Of a stretch of 64,000 nt of DNA, positions 17,088-25,718 are shown piece after piece. A model generated the notes under the pieces. The model was not told where the DNA came from and did not search any database. It was given only the letters and a program-made list of their open reading frames with translations. Location: assembly GCA_963605405.1 (NCBI GenBank), contig CAVCUP010000003.1:124001-188000 (forward strand), in the 5' to 3' direction. Each line of letters begins with the position of its first letter. Within the stretch, counting starts at the first letter, position 1. The translations under genes were made by a program, and so were the position numbers. This stretch comes from Paratractidigestivibacter sp963605405 (GTDB lineage: Bacteria; Actinomycetota; Coriobacteriia; Coriobacteriales; Atopobiaceae).

Positions 17088-18641
17088 TTAACCCAGCACG
17101 AGGGTGCCGACGTAGATCAGGACGGCCATCGCGGCGGCGAAACCGAAGGCGTACTTGGCGATCTTGCCCAGAATCTCGCCGTCCTTGCCGGCAAGCCCGC
17201 AGGCGGCGCAGCCGATGGCGATGTTCTGCGGGCTGATCATCTTGCCGGCCGAGGTGCCCAGTGAGTTGGCGGCTACGAGCCACATCGGATCGTCGCCAAG
17301 GGTCTGAGCGGCGTTGAGCTGGACGTTGCCGAAGAGGACCTCGCTGGAGGTGCCGGAGCCGGTGACGAAGGTGCCGAGGGCGCCGAGCAGCGGTGCGACC
17401 AGGGGATAGAACCCGCCGAGCAGCGCTACGAAGAAGGCGGCGATGGAGCCGATCATGCCCGAGTAGCCCATGATCTTTGCCACGGCGAGAACGCCGAGCA
17501 TGGTCAGCACGGTCTTGCTCATCTGGACGCAGGTGTCCTTGAGGACGTTGAGCATCTCGCGCACGCTGCAGCCCTGGATGACGCCGCCAATGATGCCGCA
17601 AATCATGATGAGGACGCCAGGGGTGTCGATCCACGTGAAGGTAAGGGTGGCGGTCGGGTCGCCCTGATAGATGTTCACCGTGGTCGAGATGGCGGAGAGA
17701 GGCCCGTAGATCGCGGGGAAGAGCTTGCTCGTGATGAGCAGCAGGATAAAGATCAGGATGAACGGGGACCACGCGAGAACGATCTGCAGCACGGGCGCGC
17801 CGAAGCCCTCGGCGTGGCTGGCGTTCGCGAGGCGGTGCTCTTCGGGAACCTCCTTGCCGCGCGTGGCGACAGCGAACGCGAAGACCGCGAAGAGCGAGAC
17901 GACGGAGCCGATGACCACGGCGAGGTTCGGGCCGATGAACATGGCGCCGACGAGCTCGGCGGCGGCGAGGGAAAGGCCGGCGAGAAGGGTGATGGGCAGC
18001 ACGCCCTTGAGGCCCTTGGGGCCGCCGCCCACGAGCATGACCATGAGAATCGGGCAGGCGACGATGAAGGGGAAGGCCTGGATGGTCTGCGTCGTGGCGA
18101 GCGAGATCGGGTCCATGCCGGTGATGGAGGCGAGCGTGGTCGTCGGGATGCCGATGGAGCCGAACATGGTCGGCACGGAGTTGGCGATCAAGCAGGCGAG
18201 AATGGCCTCGACGGGGGCGACGCCCACGGCCACGAGCATGGACGCTGGGATGGCGACGGCGGTGCCGAAGCCCGCCATGCCCTCGAGGAAGGCGCCGAAG
18301 CACCATCCGATGAGCAGCACGAGGACGCGCTTATCAGCGGAAACGGAGCAGAGCATGGCCTTGATGGTCTCGATGCCGGCGGTGTGAACGGTCACGTTGT
18401 ACGTGAAGACGGCGGCGATGATCACGAGGGTGATGGGCCACAGCGCCATCGCGAAGCCCTCGAGCGCGGCGGTCGCGATGTTGATGGCGCTCATCTGCCA
18501 GCCGATGGCGGCAACGACGACGGCGACAGCGAGCGCACCGAGGCTCGCCTTCCAGGCCTCGATGTGCAGGCCGCACAGCGCGATGACGAGCCAGATGATG
18601 GGGGTAAGAGCGAGAACGAACATTCCGAGTAAGCCGAACAC
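17088..18641 (-). CDS. L-lactate permease (LctP/LldP family)
   Basis: The 517-residue protein has about 12-14 hydrophobic segments and the LctP motifs GFLEGMAGFGTAVAIP-like (residues AFLEGMAGFGTAVAIPASML), SNSVPT-like near residue 150, and a C-terminal GSGTSSEVLFGNVQ followed by NSLGTSAGKMISPQNIAIG. The family carries lactate or glycolate with protons. The start is a GTG with AAGGGAGAAG upstream. With a 2-hydroxyacid dehydrogenase elsewhere in the window, lactate uptake or release is plausible, but the genes are not linked. The gene is monocistronic. Confidence 0.93.
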   Translation of the reverse strand: MFGLLGMFVLALTPIIWLVIALCGLHIEAWKASLGALAVAVVVAAIGWQMSAINIATAALEGFAMALWPITLVIIAAVFTYNVTVHTAGIETIKAMLCSVSADKRVLVLLIGWCFGAFLEGMAGFGTAVAIPASMLVAVGVAPVEAILACLIANSVPTMFGSIGIPTTTLASITGMDPISLATTQTIQAFPFIVACPILMVMLVGGGPKGLKGVLPITLLAGLSLAAAELVGAMFIGPNLAVVIGSVVSLFAVFAFAVATRGKEVPEEHRLANASHAEGFGAPVLQIVLAWSPFILIFILLLITSKLFPAIYGPLSAISTTVNIYQGDPTATLTFTWIDTPGVLIMICGIIGGVIQGCSVREMLNVLKDTCVQMSKTVLTMLGVLAVAKIMGYSGMIGSIAAFFVALLGGFYPLVAPLLGALGTFVTGSGTSSEVLFGNVQLNAAQTLGDDPMWLVAANSLGTSAGKMISPQNIAIGCAACGLAGKDGEILGKIAKYAFGFAAAMAVLIYVGTLVLG

Positions 18642-18763
18642 GGGCTTCTCCCTTCGTCAAGGACGAATGATGTGGTATGCCGTTCACCGATATTATCACG
18701 CCGTTGGCGGGTAAAATCCGCCTTTATGAAATTCGAAACGCATGTTGTGAGCAGGCGATTTGC

Positions 18764-18812
18764 CTAACAAAATAGGCCGGGGCAAGAGTGAACGTTACCT
18801 CTCGCCCCGGCC
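18764..18812 (-). terminator. Rho-independent terminator of the RlmI-like methyltransferase gene
   Basis: A 14-bp GC-rich stem (18775-18788 with 18799-18812, one G-U) is followed on the minus strand by TATTTTGTT. Confidence 0.85.
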
Positions 18813-18861
18813 TGCGGTTTTGTGTCGACGCCTTCCCGGTGCGCCTATCGACGCACGCCGC

Positions 18862-20142
18862 CTACACCACCTGGAAGATGAAGAAGTCGAGGTAGTGGCT
18901 TTCCGGGACGCCCCAGAGGATGGGGTGGTCGGGCGCCTGTTGGCGCTCCTCGACCTGCTTGAGCTGGACGTTCGCCTGGTGGGCGGCGTCGGCCACCGCC
19001 TGGGCGAGAAGGTCGCGCGTCATGAAGTGGCTGCAGCTGCACGTGGCCAGGTACCCGCCGCGCGGCAAGAGGCGCATAGCGGCGTAGTTGATCTCTCGGT
19101 AGCCCTTGGTGGCGTGGGCCACGGTATTGCGGCTCTTGGTAAAGGCGGGCGGGTCGAGGACGATGAGGTCGAAGGGGCCGCCCTCATCGCGCAAGCGGGC
19201 ATGGTCGCGCGCGAGCTCCGGCAGGTACTCGAGGACGTTTGCGCAGGTAAAGCCCATGCGTTCATCGAGGCCGTTGAGACGGGCGTTCTGTTCCGCGAGG
19301 TCGAGCGCGGTTTGGCTCACGTCGACGCAGCGCACGAAGTCGGCTCCGCCGGCGGCGGCGTTCAGGCCGAAGGGGCCCACATGGCAGAAGCAGTCGAGCA
19401 CGCGACGACCGCCCGCGATCTGGCGCACGGCGCGACGGTTGTATTTCTGATCCAGGAAGAAGCCCGTTTTCTGGCTGTTCTCGATGTCGAGGTCGAAGGT
19501 GAGGCCGTTCTCGACGACCTTGATGCGCGGGGTCTCCGGCACCTCGGCACCCTCGCCGCCCCACCAGCCCTTGTACTGCGCGAGACCCTCCTTGGCGCGG
19601 GAGGGCGAGTCGTTGCGCTCGTAGATCGCGGTCACGTCCTGGCCGTCTGCCTGCAACGTATTGAGCAGCAGCGGGTAGATGACGGGGCGCAGTAGCTCCA
19701 TGCCGACGGTGCCCACCTGCGTTACGAGCGCGTTCTCGTAGCGGTCGACGATGAGGCCTGGCATCTGGTCGGCCTCGGAGAAGACGACGCGGCAGGCGTT
19801 CGTGTCGGGCTCGCAGCCGGGAAGGGCGCGCCCGCCCATGGTGACCTTGCGGTGGTTCCATGCGTATGCGACGCGCCGGGCCCAGAACGCCTCGTCCACG
19901 CGGTCGTTCGCGTTGCGCGTGACGATGCGTACGCGGATCTTCGACTCCTTGGATAGAAGCCCCGCGCCCTGCCAGGTGCCGTTCTCCTCAAAGACGTCGA
20001 CCACGGCGCCGTTCTCGATGGCGGCGAAGGCAGGATTCGCATCGAGCACCTCTCCCTCGAACACCCAGGGGTGCCCGGCCTTGAGCGAGCGCGCGGCCTT
20101 GCGCGTCACGGAGATCTTCGGGTAGGGGCGTGCCTGCTTCAT
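18862..20142 (-). CDS. Class I rRNA large-subunit methyltransferase (RlmI-like, PUA domain)
   Basis: The 426-residue protein has an N-terminal PUA-like RNA-binding domain (SLKAGHPWVFEGEV), a middle strand-rich region, and a C-terminal Rossmann methyltransferase with VLDCFCHVGPFGLNAAAGGA (motif I) and IVLDPPAFTKSR (motif IV, DPP). This is the RlmI/RlmK architecture, which makes 5-methylcytosine in 23S rRNA (C1962 in E. coli). FSEADQMPGLIVDRY and ENSQKTGFFLDQKYNR are family hallmarks. I place the start at 20142, where GAAAGG lies about 8 nt upstream. An ATG six codons earlier has no clear ribosome site. It ends before a strong terminator. Confidence 0.9.
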   Translation of the reverse strand: MKQARPYPKISVTRKAARSLKAGHPWVFEGEVLDANPAFAAIENGAVVDVFEENGTWQGAGLLSKESKIRVRIVTRNANDRVDEAFWARRVAYAWNHRKVTMGGRALPGCEPDTNACRVVFSEADQMPGLIVDRYENALVTQVGTVGMELLRPVIYPLLLNTLQADGQDVTAIYERNDSPSRAKEGLAQYKGWWGGEGAEVPETPRIKVVENGLTFDLDIENSQKTGFFLDQKYNRRAVRQIAGGRRVLDCFCHVGPFGLNAAAGGADFVRCVDVSQTALDLAEQNARLNGLDERMGFTCANVLEYLPELARDHARLRDEGGPFDLIVLDPPAFTKSRNTVAHATKGYREINYAAMRLLPRGGYLATCSCSHFMTRDLLAQAVADAAHQANVQLKQVEERQQAPDHPILWGVPESHYLDFFIFQVV

Positions 20143-20220
20143 GACGGAGCCTTTCTTCATAAAAATAGGGACATGCTCACCCGCGCGTCCGCCGCGTCGA
20201 GGAACACGTCCCTTAAAGAA

Positions 20221-21483
20221 CTAGTAGTGCCTGCCGTAACGCCCGCCGGAGATGCCGCGGCCGCGGGCACGCGAGCCGGCGAACATCGTGCGGGTGGGCT
20301 TCTTTGTGCTGCGGCCTTCCTGCGGGATGATGCGGCCGGTGTCGTAGCTGAAGCCCTCGAGGTCCCAGGTGGGGATGAGTTTCTTGGTGAAGTACTCGAT
20401 CTCGCGCAGGGGGCTGATCTCGTCGGGCGCGACGAAGGTGTAGGCATGGCCCGTGGCGCCCGCGCGGCCGGTGCGGCCGATGCGGTGCACGTAGTCCTCG
20501 GGGTCCATGGGCACGTCGAAGTTGACGACGGCGTCAATGCCGGAGACATCGATGCCGCGGCTCATCACGTCGGTGGCCACAAGGACCTGGACCTTGCCCT
20601 CGCGGAACTTCTCGAGGGCGCGCTCACGGGCCTTCTGCGGGCGGTCGGCGTGCATGACGTCTACCTTGACCTGCGCGTTCTTGAGCATCTTGCTGACGTC
20701 GTCCACGCGGTGCTTGGTGCGGCAGAACACGAGCACGCGCTCAGGCTTCTCGCCTGCCGCGCCGCCGGTGGCAAGAAGCGCGCGCAGCAGCTCGGGTTTC
20801 TGCGCCTGCGTGACGGGGCAGAGATGCTCATCGACGGTATCGGCCGTCTCGCCCACGCGGGCGATCTCGACCGTCACGGGGTCGGTGAGCAGCGCATCGA
20901 TGGTCGACTTGATCGACGGCGGGATGGTAGCCGAGAAGAGCAGGGTCTGGTGCTTGGCCGGAAGCGCGTGCATGATACGGCGGACGCTCGGCCAGAAGCC
21001 CATGTCCAGCATGCGGTCGGCCTCGTCGAGAACGAGCGTCTGCACATGGGCGAGGCTCACGTGGTTGTGTTCCATGAGGTCGAGTAGGCGGCCTGGCGTG
21101 GCGACGAGAAGGTCGCAGCCCCGCTCGAGCTGCTCGATCTGCTTCTCGAAGCGGGCGCCGCCCATGACGATGACGGCCTTCTGGCCGGTCTTCTCGCAGA
21201 CGACGCTCACGACCTGGTCGATCTGTGCGGCGAGCTCGCGCGTCGGCGTCACGACGAGCGCGTGCGGGCCCTTGCCCTTTGCGTTGGCGATGATCTGCAG
21301 CGTCGGCAGGGCGAACGCGGCGGTCTTTCCCGTGCCGGTCTGCGCGGAGGCGACGACGTCGCGCCCGGCGAGGACCTCGGGGATGGCGCCGGCCTGGACC
21401 GGCGTGGGGGTGGAAAAGCCGAGGGCGTCTACCCCGGCTAGAATCTGCTCGTTTAGCCCGAGCTCGGCAAATGTGGTAGTCAT
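20221..21483 (-). CDS. DEAD-box ATP-dependent RNA helicase (RhlE-like)
   Basis: The 420-residue protein carries all core helicase motifs: the Q-motif (GFSTPTPVQAGAIP), Walker A AQTGTGKT, PTRELAAQ, GG, TPGRLLD, DEAD (VLDEADRMLDMGF), SAT, then VFCRTK, VATDVMSRGID and HRIGRTGRAG. The RMLDMGF context and short basic, Gly/Arg-rich tail (SRARGRGISGGRYGRHY) resemble RhlE. Such helicases remodel RNA in ribosome assembly or mRNA decay. The start lies 15 nt after a perfect 15-bp hairpin, so translation or transcription may depend on that structure. Confidence 0.95.
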   Translation of the reverse strand: MTTTFAELGLNEQILAGVDALGFSTPTPVQAGAIPEVLAGRDVVASAQTGTGKTAAFALPTLQIIANAKGKGPHALVVTPTRELAAQIDQVVSVVCEKTGQKAVIVMGGARFEKQIEQLERGCDLLVATPGRLLDLMEHNHVSLAHVQTLVLDEADRMLDMGFWPSVRRIMHALPAKHQTLLFSATIPPSIKSTIDALLTDPVTVEIARVGETADTVDEHLCPVTQAQKPELLRALLATGGAAGEKPERVLVFCRTKHRVDDVSKMLKNAQVKVDVMHADRPQKARERALEKFREGKVQVLVATDVMSRGIDVSGIDAVVNFDVPMDPEDYVHRIGRTGRAGATGHAYTFVAPDEISPLREIEYFTKKLIPTWDLEGFSYDTGRIIPQEGRSTKKPTRTMFAGSRARGRGISGGRYGRHY

Positions 21484-21498
21484 GCCTGCAAGTATGCA

Positions 21499-21540
21499 CC
21501 AAAGCGCCCCGTCTCTGCACGCAGGGACGGGGCGCTTTGG
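21499..21540 (-). terminator. Strong hairpin between metQ and the helicase start
   Basis: A perfect 15-bp stem, CCAAAGCGCCCCGTC (21499-21513) with its complement at 21526-21540, has a 12-nt loop. It probably ends the met transcript, but no T-run follows on the minus strand. It ends 15 nt before the helicase ATG, which leaves little room for a promoter. Confidence 0.6.
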
Positions 21541-21628
21541 TTGAAATTCTGTGGCGCGGGCCGGCTTAGTGCGGCGCGACCCGCGGCCAGCGGCCGGCGC
21601 GACTCGGCCGGGCGCTTCTTGCCAGCGA

Positions 21629-22489
21629 CTAGAACACCGGAATGACGGAGCCCTTGTACTCGCTCTCGATGAAGTCCTTGGCGGTCTGGCTGCTCAGGGC
21701 CTTGATGAGGGCCTTGGTCTTGTTGGACTCCTCGTCACCCTTGCGCACGGCGATGATGTTCGCGTAGGTCTGGGCAGCCTCGGAATCGGCTTCCTCGGCG
21801 GCGAGGGTCGCGGAGGTGTCGAGGCCGGCGGAAAGCGCGTAGTTGCCGTTGATGATGGCGAAGTCGACGTCCTCGAGCGAGCGGGCGACGGCCGCGGCCT
21901 CGACCTCGACGAGCTGGATGTTGTGGGGGTTGGACTCGATGTCGTTGGCGGTCGCCTCGAGGCCGACGCCGTCCTTAAGGGTAATCACGCCCTGGTCCTG
22001 GAGCAGCAGGAGCGCGCGGGCCTCGTTGGTGGCGTCGGAGGGAACGGCGATCTGGGCACCGTCGGGGACGTTCTTGATGTCGGAGGACTTGCCGGCATAG
22101 ATGCCCATCGGCTCGAAGTGGATCGCGTAGGCGCTCACGAGGTCGGTGCCGTTCTCCTCGTTGTAGTTCTCGAGGTAGGGGGCGTGCTGGAAGTAGTTGG
22201 CGTCGAGGTCGCCCTCGGAGAGCGCGACGTTGGGCTGGACGTAGTCGTTGTACTCGACGACCTTGAGCTCGTAGCCGGCGGCCTTGAGCTCGTCGGCCAC
22301 GGCGTTGAGAATCTCGGCGTGGGGTGAGGGAGAAGCGCCGACGGTGATCACGTTGTCGGACGCAGCAGACGTGTTGGAGCTGCCGGAGGAGCTGGACGCG
22401 TTGCTGCCGCCGCAGGCGACGAGCGAGAGGGCGAGGGCGCCGCTGGCGAGAATGCCGGCAGCCGGCTTGATGAAGTTCTTGATGGACAT
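21629..22489 (-). CDS. metQ: Methionine ABC transporter substrate-binding lipoprotein
   Basis: The 286-residue protein begins with a signal sequence and lipobox LVAC (Cys26), then a Ser-rich linker and an NlpA/MetQ domain. Hallmarks are SPSPHAEIL, DLDANYFQHAPYLENYN and AIINGNYALSAGLD. It captures methionine outside the membrane and delivers it to MetI. A gap of about 187 bp separates it from metI, with a possible own promoter (TTGGAG, 18 bp, TACTCA on the minus strand). Binding-protein excess over the permease would fit this. GAAAGGAACC lies upstream of the ATG. Confidence 0.93.
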   Translation of the reverse strand: MSIKNFIKPAAGILASGALALSLVACGGSNASSSSGSSNTSAASDNVITVGASPSPHAEILNAVADELKAAGYELKVVEYNDYVQPNVALSEGDLDANYFQHAPYLENYNEENGTDLVSAYAIHFEPMGIYAGKSSDIKNVPDGAQIAVPSDATNEARALLLLQDQGVITLKDGVGLEATANDIESNPHNIQLVEVEAAAVARSLEDVDFAIINGNYALSAGLDTSATLAAEEADSEAAQTYANIIAVRKGDEESNKTKALIKALSSQTAKDFIESEYKGSVIPVF

Positions 22490-22676
22490 GGCGGTTCCTT
22501 TCGAATGATGGCGAGTCTCTTTGCAAAGACAGGTTGACCTATGAGTAGCCAGGGGCCTGGCGTGACTCCAAAACAGGGATGGGTTGTTTGACGCTTGGGT
22601 TTGGCCTGGTCAAAGATGATTTCCGAGTCGACCTTTACGACCTACGGCCTGCGGCGCCGTGCTGTGTGTATATGCG

Positions 22677-23354
22677 CTAGGAGCGCATTCGCTTGTCGCA
22701 GCCGCGAACGAGCAGGTTGCACAGCGTCTGGATGACCTGCACCATAACGATGAGGATGATCACGGTGGCGATCATGACGTCGTCCTGGTAGCGCTGGTAG
22801 CCGTAGCGGATGGCGATGTCGCCGAGTCCGCCCGCGCCCACGGTGCCGGCCATCGCGGTGTAGCCGAGGATGGTGATGATCACGATCGGCAGGCCACGGA
22901 GTAGCGAGGGCAGGCCTTCGCGCAGGTACACCTTGAGGATGATTTCCCAGGTAGAGGCGCCCATCGACGTCGCGGCCTCGACGAGCCCGCGGTCGACCTC
23001 GGCCTCGCTCGACTCGACCATGCGGGCCACGAAGGGCGCTGCCGAGACGATGAGCGGGAAGACGGCTGCCGGGACGCCGAGGGTGGTGCCCACGACGGCG
23101 CGCGTGACGGGAATCAGGAAGAGCAGCAGGATGATGAACGGCAGCGAGCGGGCCATGTTCACCAGCCAACCAATGATGGAATAGGCGACGCGGTTCGGGC
23201 GTAGGCCCTCGGGCGCGAGCACGGTGAGCAGCGTGCCGAGCACGATGCCGATGACGTAGGCGCCGATCGTGGATGCGACCACCATGACGGTCGTGTCGAC
23301 CGTTCCCTGGGCAAGAAGCACGCCGTACTTCTCGATGAATGCGGAAAAGACCAT
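22677..23354 (-). CDS. metI: Methionine ABC transporter permease
   Basis: The 225-residue protein has five to six membrane segments and the permease EAA loop as EAATSMGASTWEIILKVYLREGLP. TAMAGTVGAGGLGDIAIRYGYQRYQ is characteristic of MetI. The start codon overlaps the metN stop by one base (TAATG), so translation is coupled. It works as a dimer with two MetN subunits to import D- and L-methionine. Confidence 0.94.
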   Translation of the reverse strand: MVFSAFIEKYGVLLAQGTVDTTVMVVASTIGAYVIGIVLGTLLTVLAPEGLRPNRVAYSIIGWLVNMARSLPFIILLLFLIPVTRAVVGTTLGVPAAVFPLIVSAAPFVARMVESSEAEVDRGLVEAATSMGASTWEIILKVYLREGLPSLLRGLPIVIITILGYTAMAGTVGAGGLGDIAIRYGYQRYQDDVMIATVIILIVMVQVIQTLCNLLVRGCDKRMRS

Positions 23355-24112
23355 TACTGCGCGCCTCCCTCGAACTGGAGCAGTGCCCGGGTTACCTCGG
23401 CCTGCGGGTTGCCGAAGACCTCGGCGACGGTGCCTTCCTCGACCACGCGGCCGGCCTCCATGACGGCGATGCGCCCGCAGATGCGGCGCGCGACGGCGAG
23501 GGAGTGGGTGATAAGCACGATGGTCACGCCGAGCTCCTTGTTGATTTGGGCAAGGAGGTCGAGGACCTGGCTGGTGGTGAGCGTGTCGAGCGCGGACGTG
23601 GCCTCGTCGCAGAGCAGATACTTCGGGCGGGTCATGAGGGCGCGCGCGATGGCGACGCGCTGCTGCTGGCCACCGGAGAGCTGCGAGGGGTAGGAGTCCT
23701 CCTTGCCCTCGAGGCCCACGAGCTTGAGGAGCTCTCGGCCGCGGGCCTTCGCATCCTTGGCCGAGACGCGGCCGGAGGCGCTGGCGAGCGTGGACGGAAA
23801 GACCACGTTGTCGAGCACCGTGCGCTGCTGGAAGAGGTTGATGCCCTGGAAGATCATTCCGATATCGGAACGAAGGACGCGCAGGTCGCGGCCCTGAAGG
23901 CCGGTGACGTTCTGGCCGTCGATGACGACCGATCCGCTCGTGGGGTGCTCGAGCAGATTGATGCAGCGCACGAGGGTGGACTTGCCCGCGCCGGACTCGC
24001 CGATGATGCCGTAGACCTCGCCGGTCTGGATCGTGAGCGAGACGCCGTCCAACGCGCGCATCTGGCCCGCGGCGCCGTCGAAAACCTTGGTTATGTCGGT
24101 AAGCTGAATCAT
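23354..24112 (-). CDS. metN: Methionine ABC transporter ATP-binding protein
   Basis: The 252-residue protein has Walker A GESGAGKST, Q-loop MIFQGINLFQQRTV, signature LSGGQQQRVAIARAL and Walker B LLCDEATSALD. The order and TLVRCINLLE are typical of MetN. The usual MetN C-terminal NIL/ACT domain (about 80-90 residues), which senses methionine, is absent: the protein ends soon after the H-loop region. Feedback inhibition by internal methionine may therefore be missing. No Shine-Dalgarno site is seen before the ATG. A small open frame ends 13 nt upstream and may couple translation. Confidence 0.92.
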   Translation of the reverse strand: MIQLTDITKVFDGAAGQMRALDGVSLTIQTGEVYGIIGESGAGKSTLVRCINLLEHPTSGSVVIDGQNVTGLQGRDLRVLRSDIGMIFQGINLFQQRTVLDNVVFPSTLASASGRVSAKDAKARGRELLKLVGLEGKEDSYPSQLSGGQQQRVAIARALMTRPKYLLCDEATSALDTLTTSQVLDLLAQINKELGVTIVLITHSLAVARRICGRIAVMEAGRVVEEGTVAEVFGNPQAEVTRALLQFEGGAQ

Positions 24113-24125
24113 GGTGGGATGAAGT

Positions 24126-24248
24126 CTAGCACCGCCTTAAAGCCCAACTTGTCCTGAAGACTAGAGCGATATCCGATGGGTGGCTATCGCTTGCAGCTAT
24201 AGCCAGGTTCGCGGGGTTGGATATAGGGCGATTTTTTTGTCGGCTCAT
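24126..24248 (-). CDS. Possible 40-residue upstream peptide in the metNIQ leader
   Basis: On the minus strand an ATG preceded by AAAAGGAG (5-nt spacing) opens a 40-residue frame beginning MSRQKNRPISNPANLA and ending 13 nt before metN. metN has no visible ribosome site of its own, so translation of this peptide may be needed to start it. Only one Met codon is present, so it is not a simple Met-codon attenuator. No similarity is recognised, and chance is possible. Confidence 0.35.
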   Translation of the reverse strand: MSRQKNRPISNPANLAIAASDSHPSDIALVFRTSWALRRC

Positions 24249-24272
24249 CGGCGCTCCTTTTGTGCGTCGTGC

Positions 24273-24402
24273 CCGACTTATCCCACTTTAAAACTGAGTT
24301 CACCGAGTAGCGGGGAGTCGGAAGGAGCCCGCTAACTGGGCAAATGCAACTCGAGGAAGGCCGGCTACTCGCCAAGTTCAATTTTAAAGTGGGATAAGTC
24401 GG
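24273..24402. repeat. Family B palindromic intergenic element, copy 3
   Basis: Perfect 21-nt arms lie at 24273-24293 and 24382-24402 and share CACTTTAAA with the other copies, while the outer arm sequence differs but still pairs. The inside again has CCGAGTAGCGG on the left and GGCTACTCG on the right. It lies between the divergent metN and metA transcription units, upstream of both leaders. Confidence 0.8.
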
Positions 24403-24567
24403 CCATGCATTAATGGCGCCGCGCATTTGGCCCTTAGGCCCCCGTGTTTAAACGCCTCGCGCCGCTCGGGGCCGGTCTTTCGGCCTCGAGCGGCACCTGC
24501 CCCGGCTACCTTGCGCTCGTTGCTATACTGAGCTTTGTTTAGACGCGATTTTTGAGGGGAGAAGCAC

Positions 24568-24621
24568 ATGCACGTTGGCGCCGCCCTCCCCTCGTTGATG
24601 CGAATGCGGACGCACTGCTGA
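24568..24621 (+). CDS. Leader peptide of metA
   Basis: A 17-residue frame, MHVGAALPSLMRMRTHC, follows a GAGGGGAG ribosome site. It has Met codons 11 and 13 near its end, and its stop codon lies inside the left arm of a terminator hairpin. This is the arrangement of a transcription attenuator that reads charged Met-tRNA: stalling at the Met codons would keep the terminator from forming. Function is inferred. Arg codons are also present. Confidence 0.55.
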   Translation: MHVGAALPSLMRMRTHC

Positions 24622-24661
24622 GGCTGGCCGCCTGGTCGTTGCCCCTGAGCAGTGCTTTTCT
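24612..24661 (+). terminator. Attenuator hairpin in the metA leader
   Basis: GCACTGCT-g-AGG (24612-24623) pairs with CCT-g-AGCAGTGC (24644-24655), with one internal mismatch, followed by TTTTCTTT. It starts within the last codons of the leader peptide and lies about 60 bp before metA. Confidence 0.7.
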
Positions 24662-24721
24662 TTGCGCCTTGTGCGCACCTGTGTTTAACCGCCCGTTCGC
24701 ATCTATATAGGAGACTGAGCC

Positions 24722-25687
24722 ATGCCGATCAACATTCCCGACGGTCTGCCTGCCAAGGCGACCCTGCACCAGGAGCGAATCTTTGCCCTTGAGGAGGAGG
24801 TGGCCAACAACCAGCAGATCCGTCCGCTGCATGTGGTCATCCTCAACCTCATGCCCACCAAGGTCGAGACCGAGACGCAGATCCTGCGCCTCATCTCCAA
24901 GTCGCCGCTGCAGGTGAGCTGCGACTTCATGCGTGTGAGTAGCCACGAGGCCACGCACACGTCGGCCGACCACCTGGTCAAGTTCTACGACACCTTCGAC
25001 ACGCTCAAGGACAACTACTACGACGGACTCATCGTCACCGGCGCGCCGATCGAGCACCTCGAGTTCGAGGACGTTGACTACTGGGACGAGTTCTGCCGCA
25101 TCGTCGATTGGTCGCAGACCCATGTGCTCTCGACCATGTATCTGTGTTGGGGCGCGCTCGCGGGGCTCTATCACCTGTACGGCATTCCAAAGAAGATGCT
25201 TGGCGCCAAGCTCTTCGGCGTTTTTAAGCAGCGGCTTTGCGACGAGTACAACTTCCTTACCAACGGCTTCGACGAGGTGCACTACATGCCGCACTCTCGC
25301 CACGCGGCCATCGACACGGCAGCCCTCGCCGCGCATCCTGAGCTGCAGGTTCTTTCCGAGGGCTTCACGAGCGGCCCGGCGCTTATCGCCACGCGCGACT
25401 TCCACGAGGTGTACGTGACCGGCCACTTCGAGTACGGGCGCGACACGCTCGGCTCCGAGTTCTGGCGCGACTTCCACAAGGGCCTGCCCATTCGCGTGCC
25501 GGAGAACTACTTCCCCGACGACGACCCCGAGCAGCAGCCGCTCTTTACCTGGCGCGCGCACGCGAACCTGCTGTACCGCAACTGGCTCAACTGGATCTAC
25601 CAGATGACCCCGTACGAGCTCGAGCGGATTCCCGAGGTCATCGAGGAGCTGCGCGGCGGCGGCGACATCATGACGGATAAGTTCTAG
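24722..25687 (+). CDS. metA: Homoserine O-acetyltransferase (MetA/MetAA)
   Basis: The 321-residue protein is a full-length MetA-type glutamine-amidotransferase-fold acyltransferase. The catalytic Cys is in MYLCWGALAGLYH and the His/Glu pair is in VTGHFEYGRDTL. In the specificity segment TGAPIEHLEFEDVDYW, residue 111 is Glu. In this family Glu111 selects acetyl-CoA and Gly111 succinyl-CoA, so the product should be O-acetylhomoserine. This matches the MetY-type sulfhydrylase at 45568. The gene is controlled by the leader at 24568. It is followed after 31 bp by an XRE regulator, probably a separate unit. Confidence 0.95.
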   Translation: MPINIPDGLPAKATLHQERIFALEEEVANNQQIRPLHVVILNLMPTKVETETQILRLISKSPLQVSCDFMRVSSHEATHTSADHLVKFYDTFDTLKDNYYDGLIVTGAPIEHLEFEDVDYWDEFCRIVDWSQTHVLSTMYLCWGALAGLYHLYGIPKKMLGAKLFGVFKQRLCDEYNFLTNGFDEVHYMPHSRHAAIDTAALAAHPELQVLSEGFTSGPALIATRDFHEVYVTGHFEYGRDTLGSEFWRDFHKGLPIRVPENYFPDDDPEQQPLFTWRAHANLLYRNWLNWIYQMTPYELERIPEVIEELRGGGDIMTDKF

Positions 25688-25718
25688 ACACGGCGGCGCG
25701 GCGAGAAGGGCAAATTTC

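Noticed and set aside
24113..24270. SAM riboswitch or T-box upstream of metN
   Set aside because: Stems are present, but the conserved core bases of either class were not found; a small open frame explains the stretch equally well.
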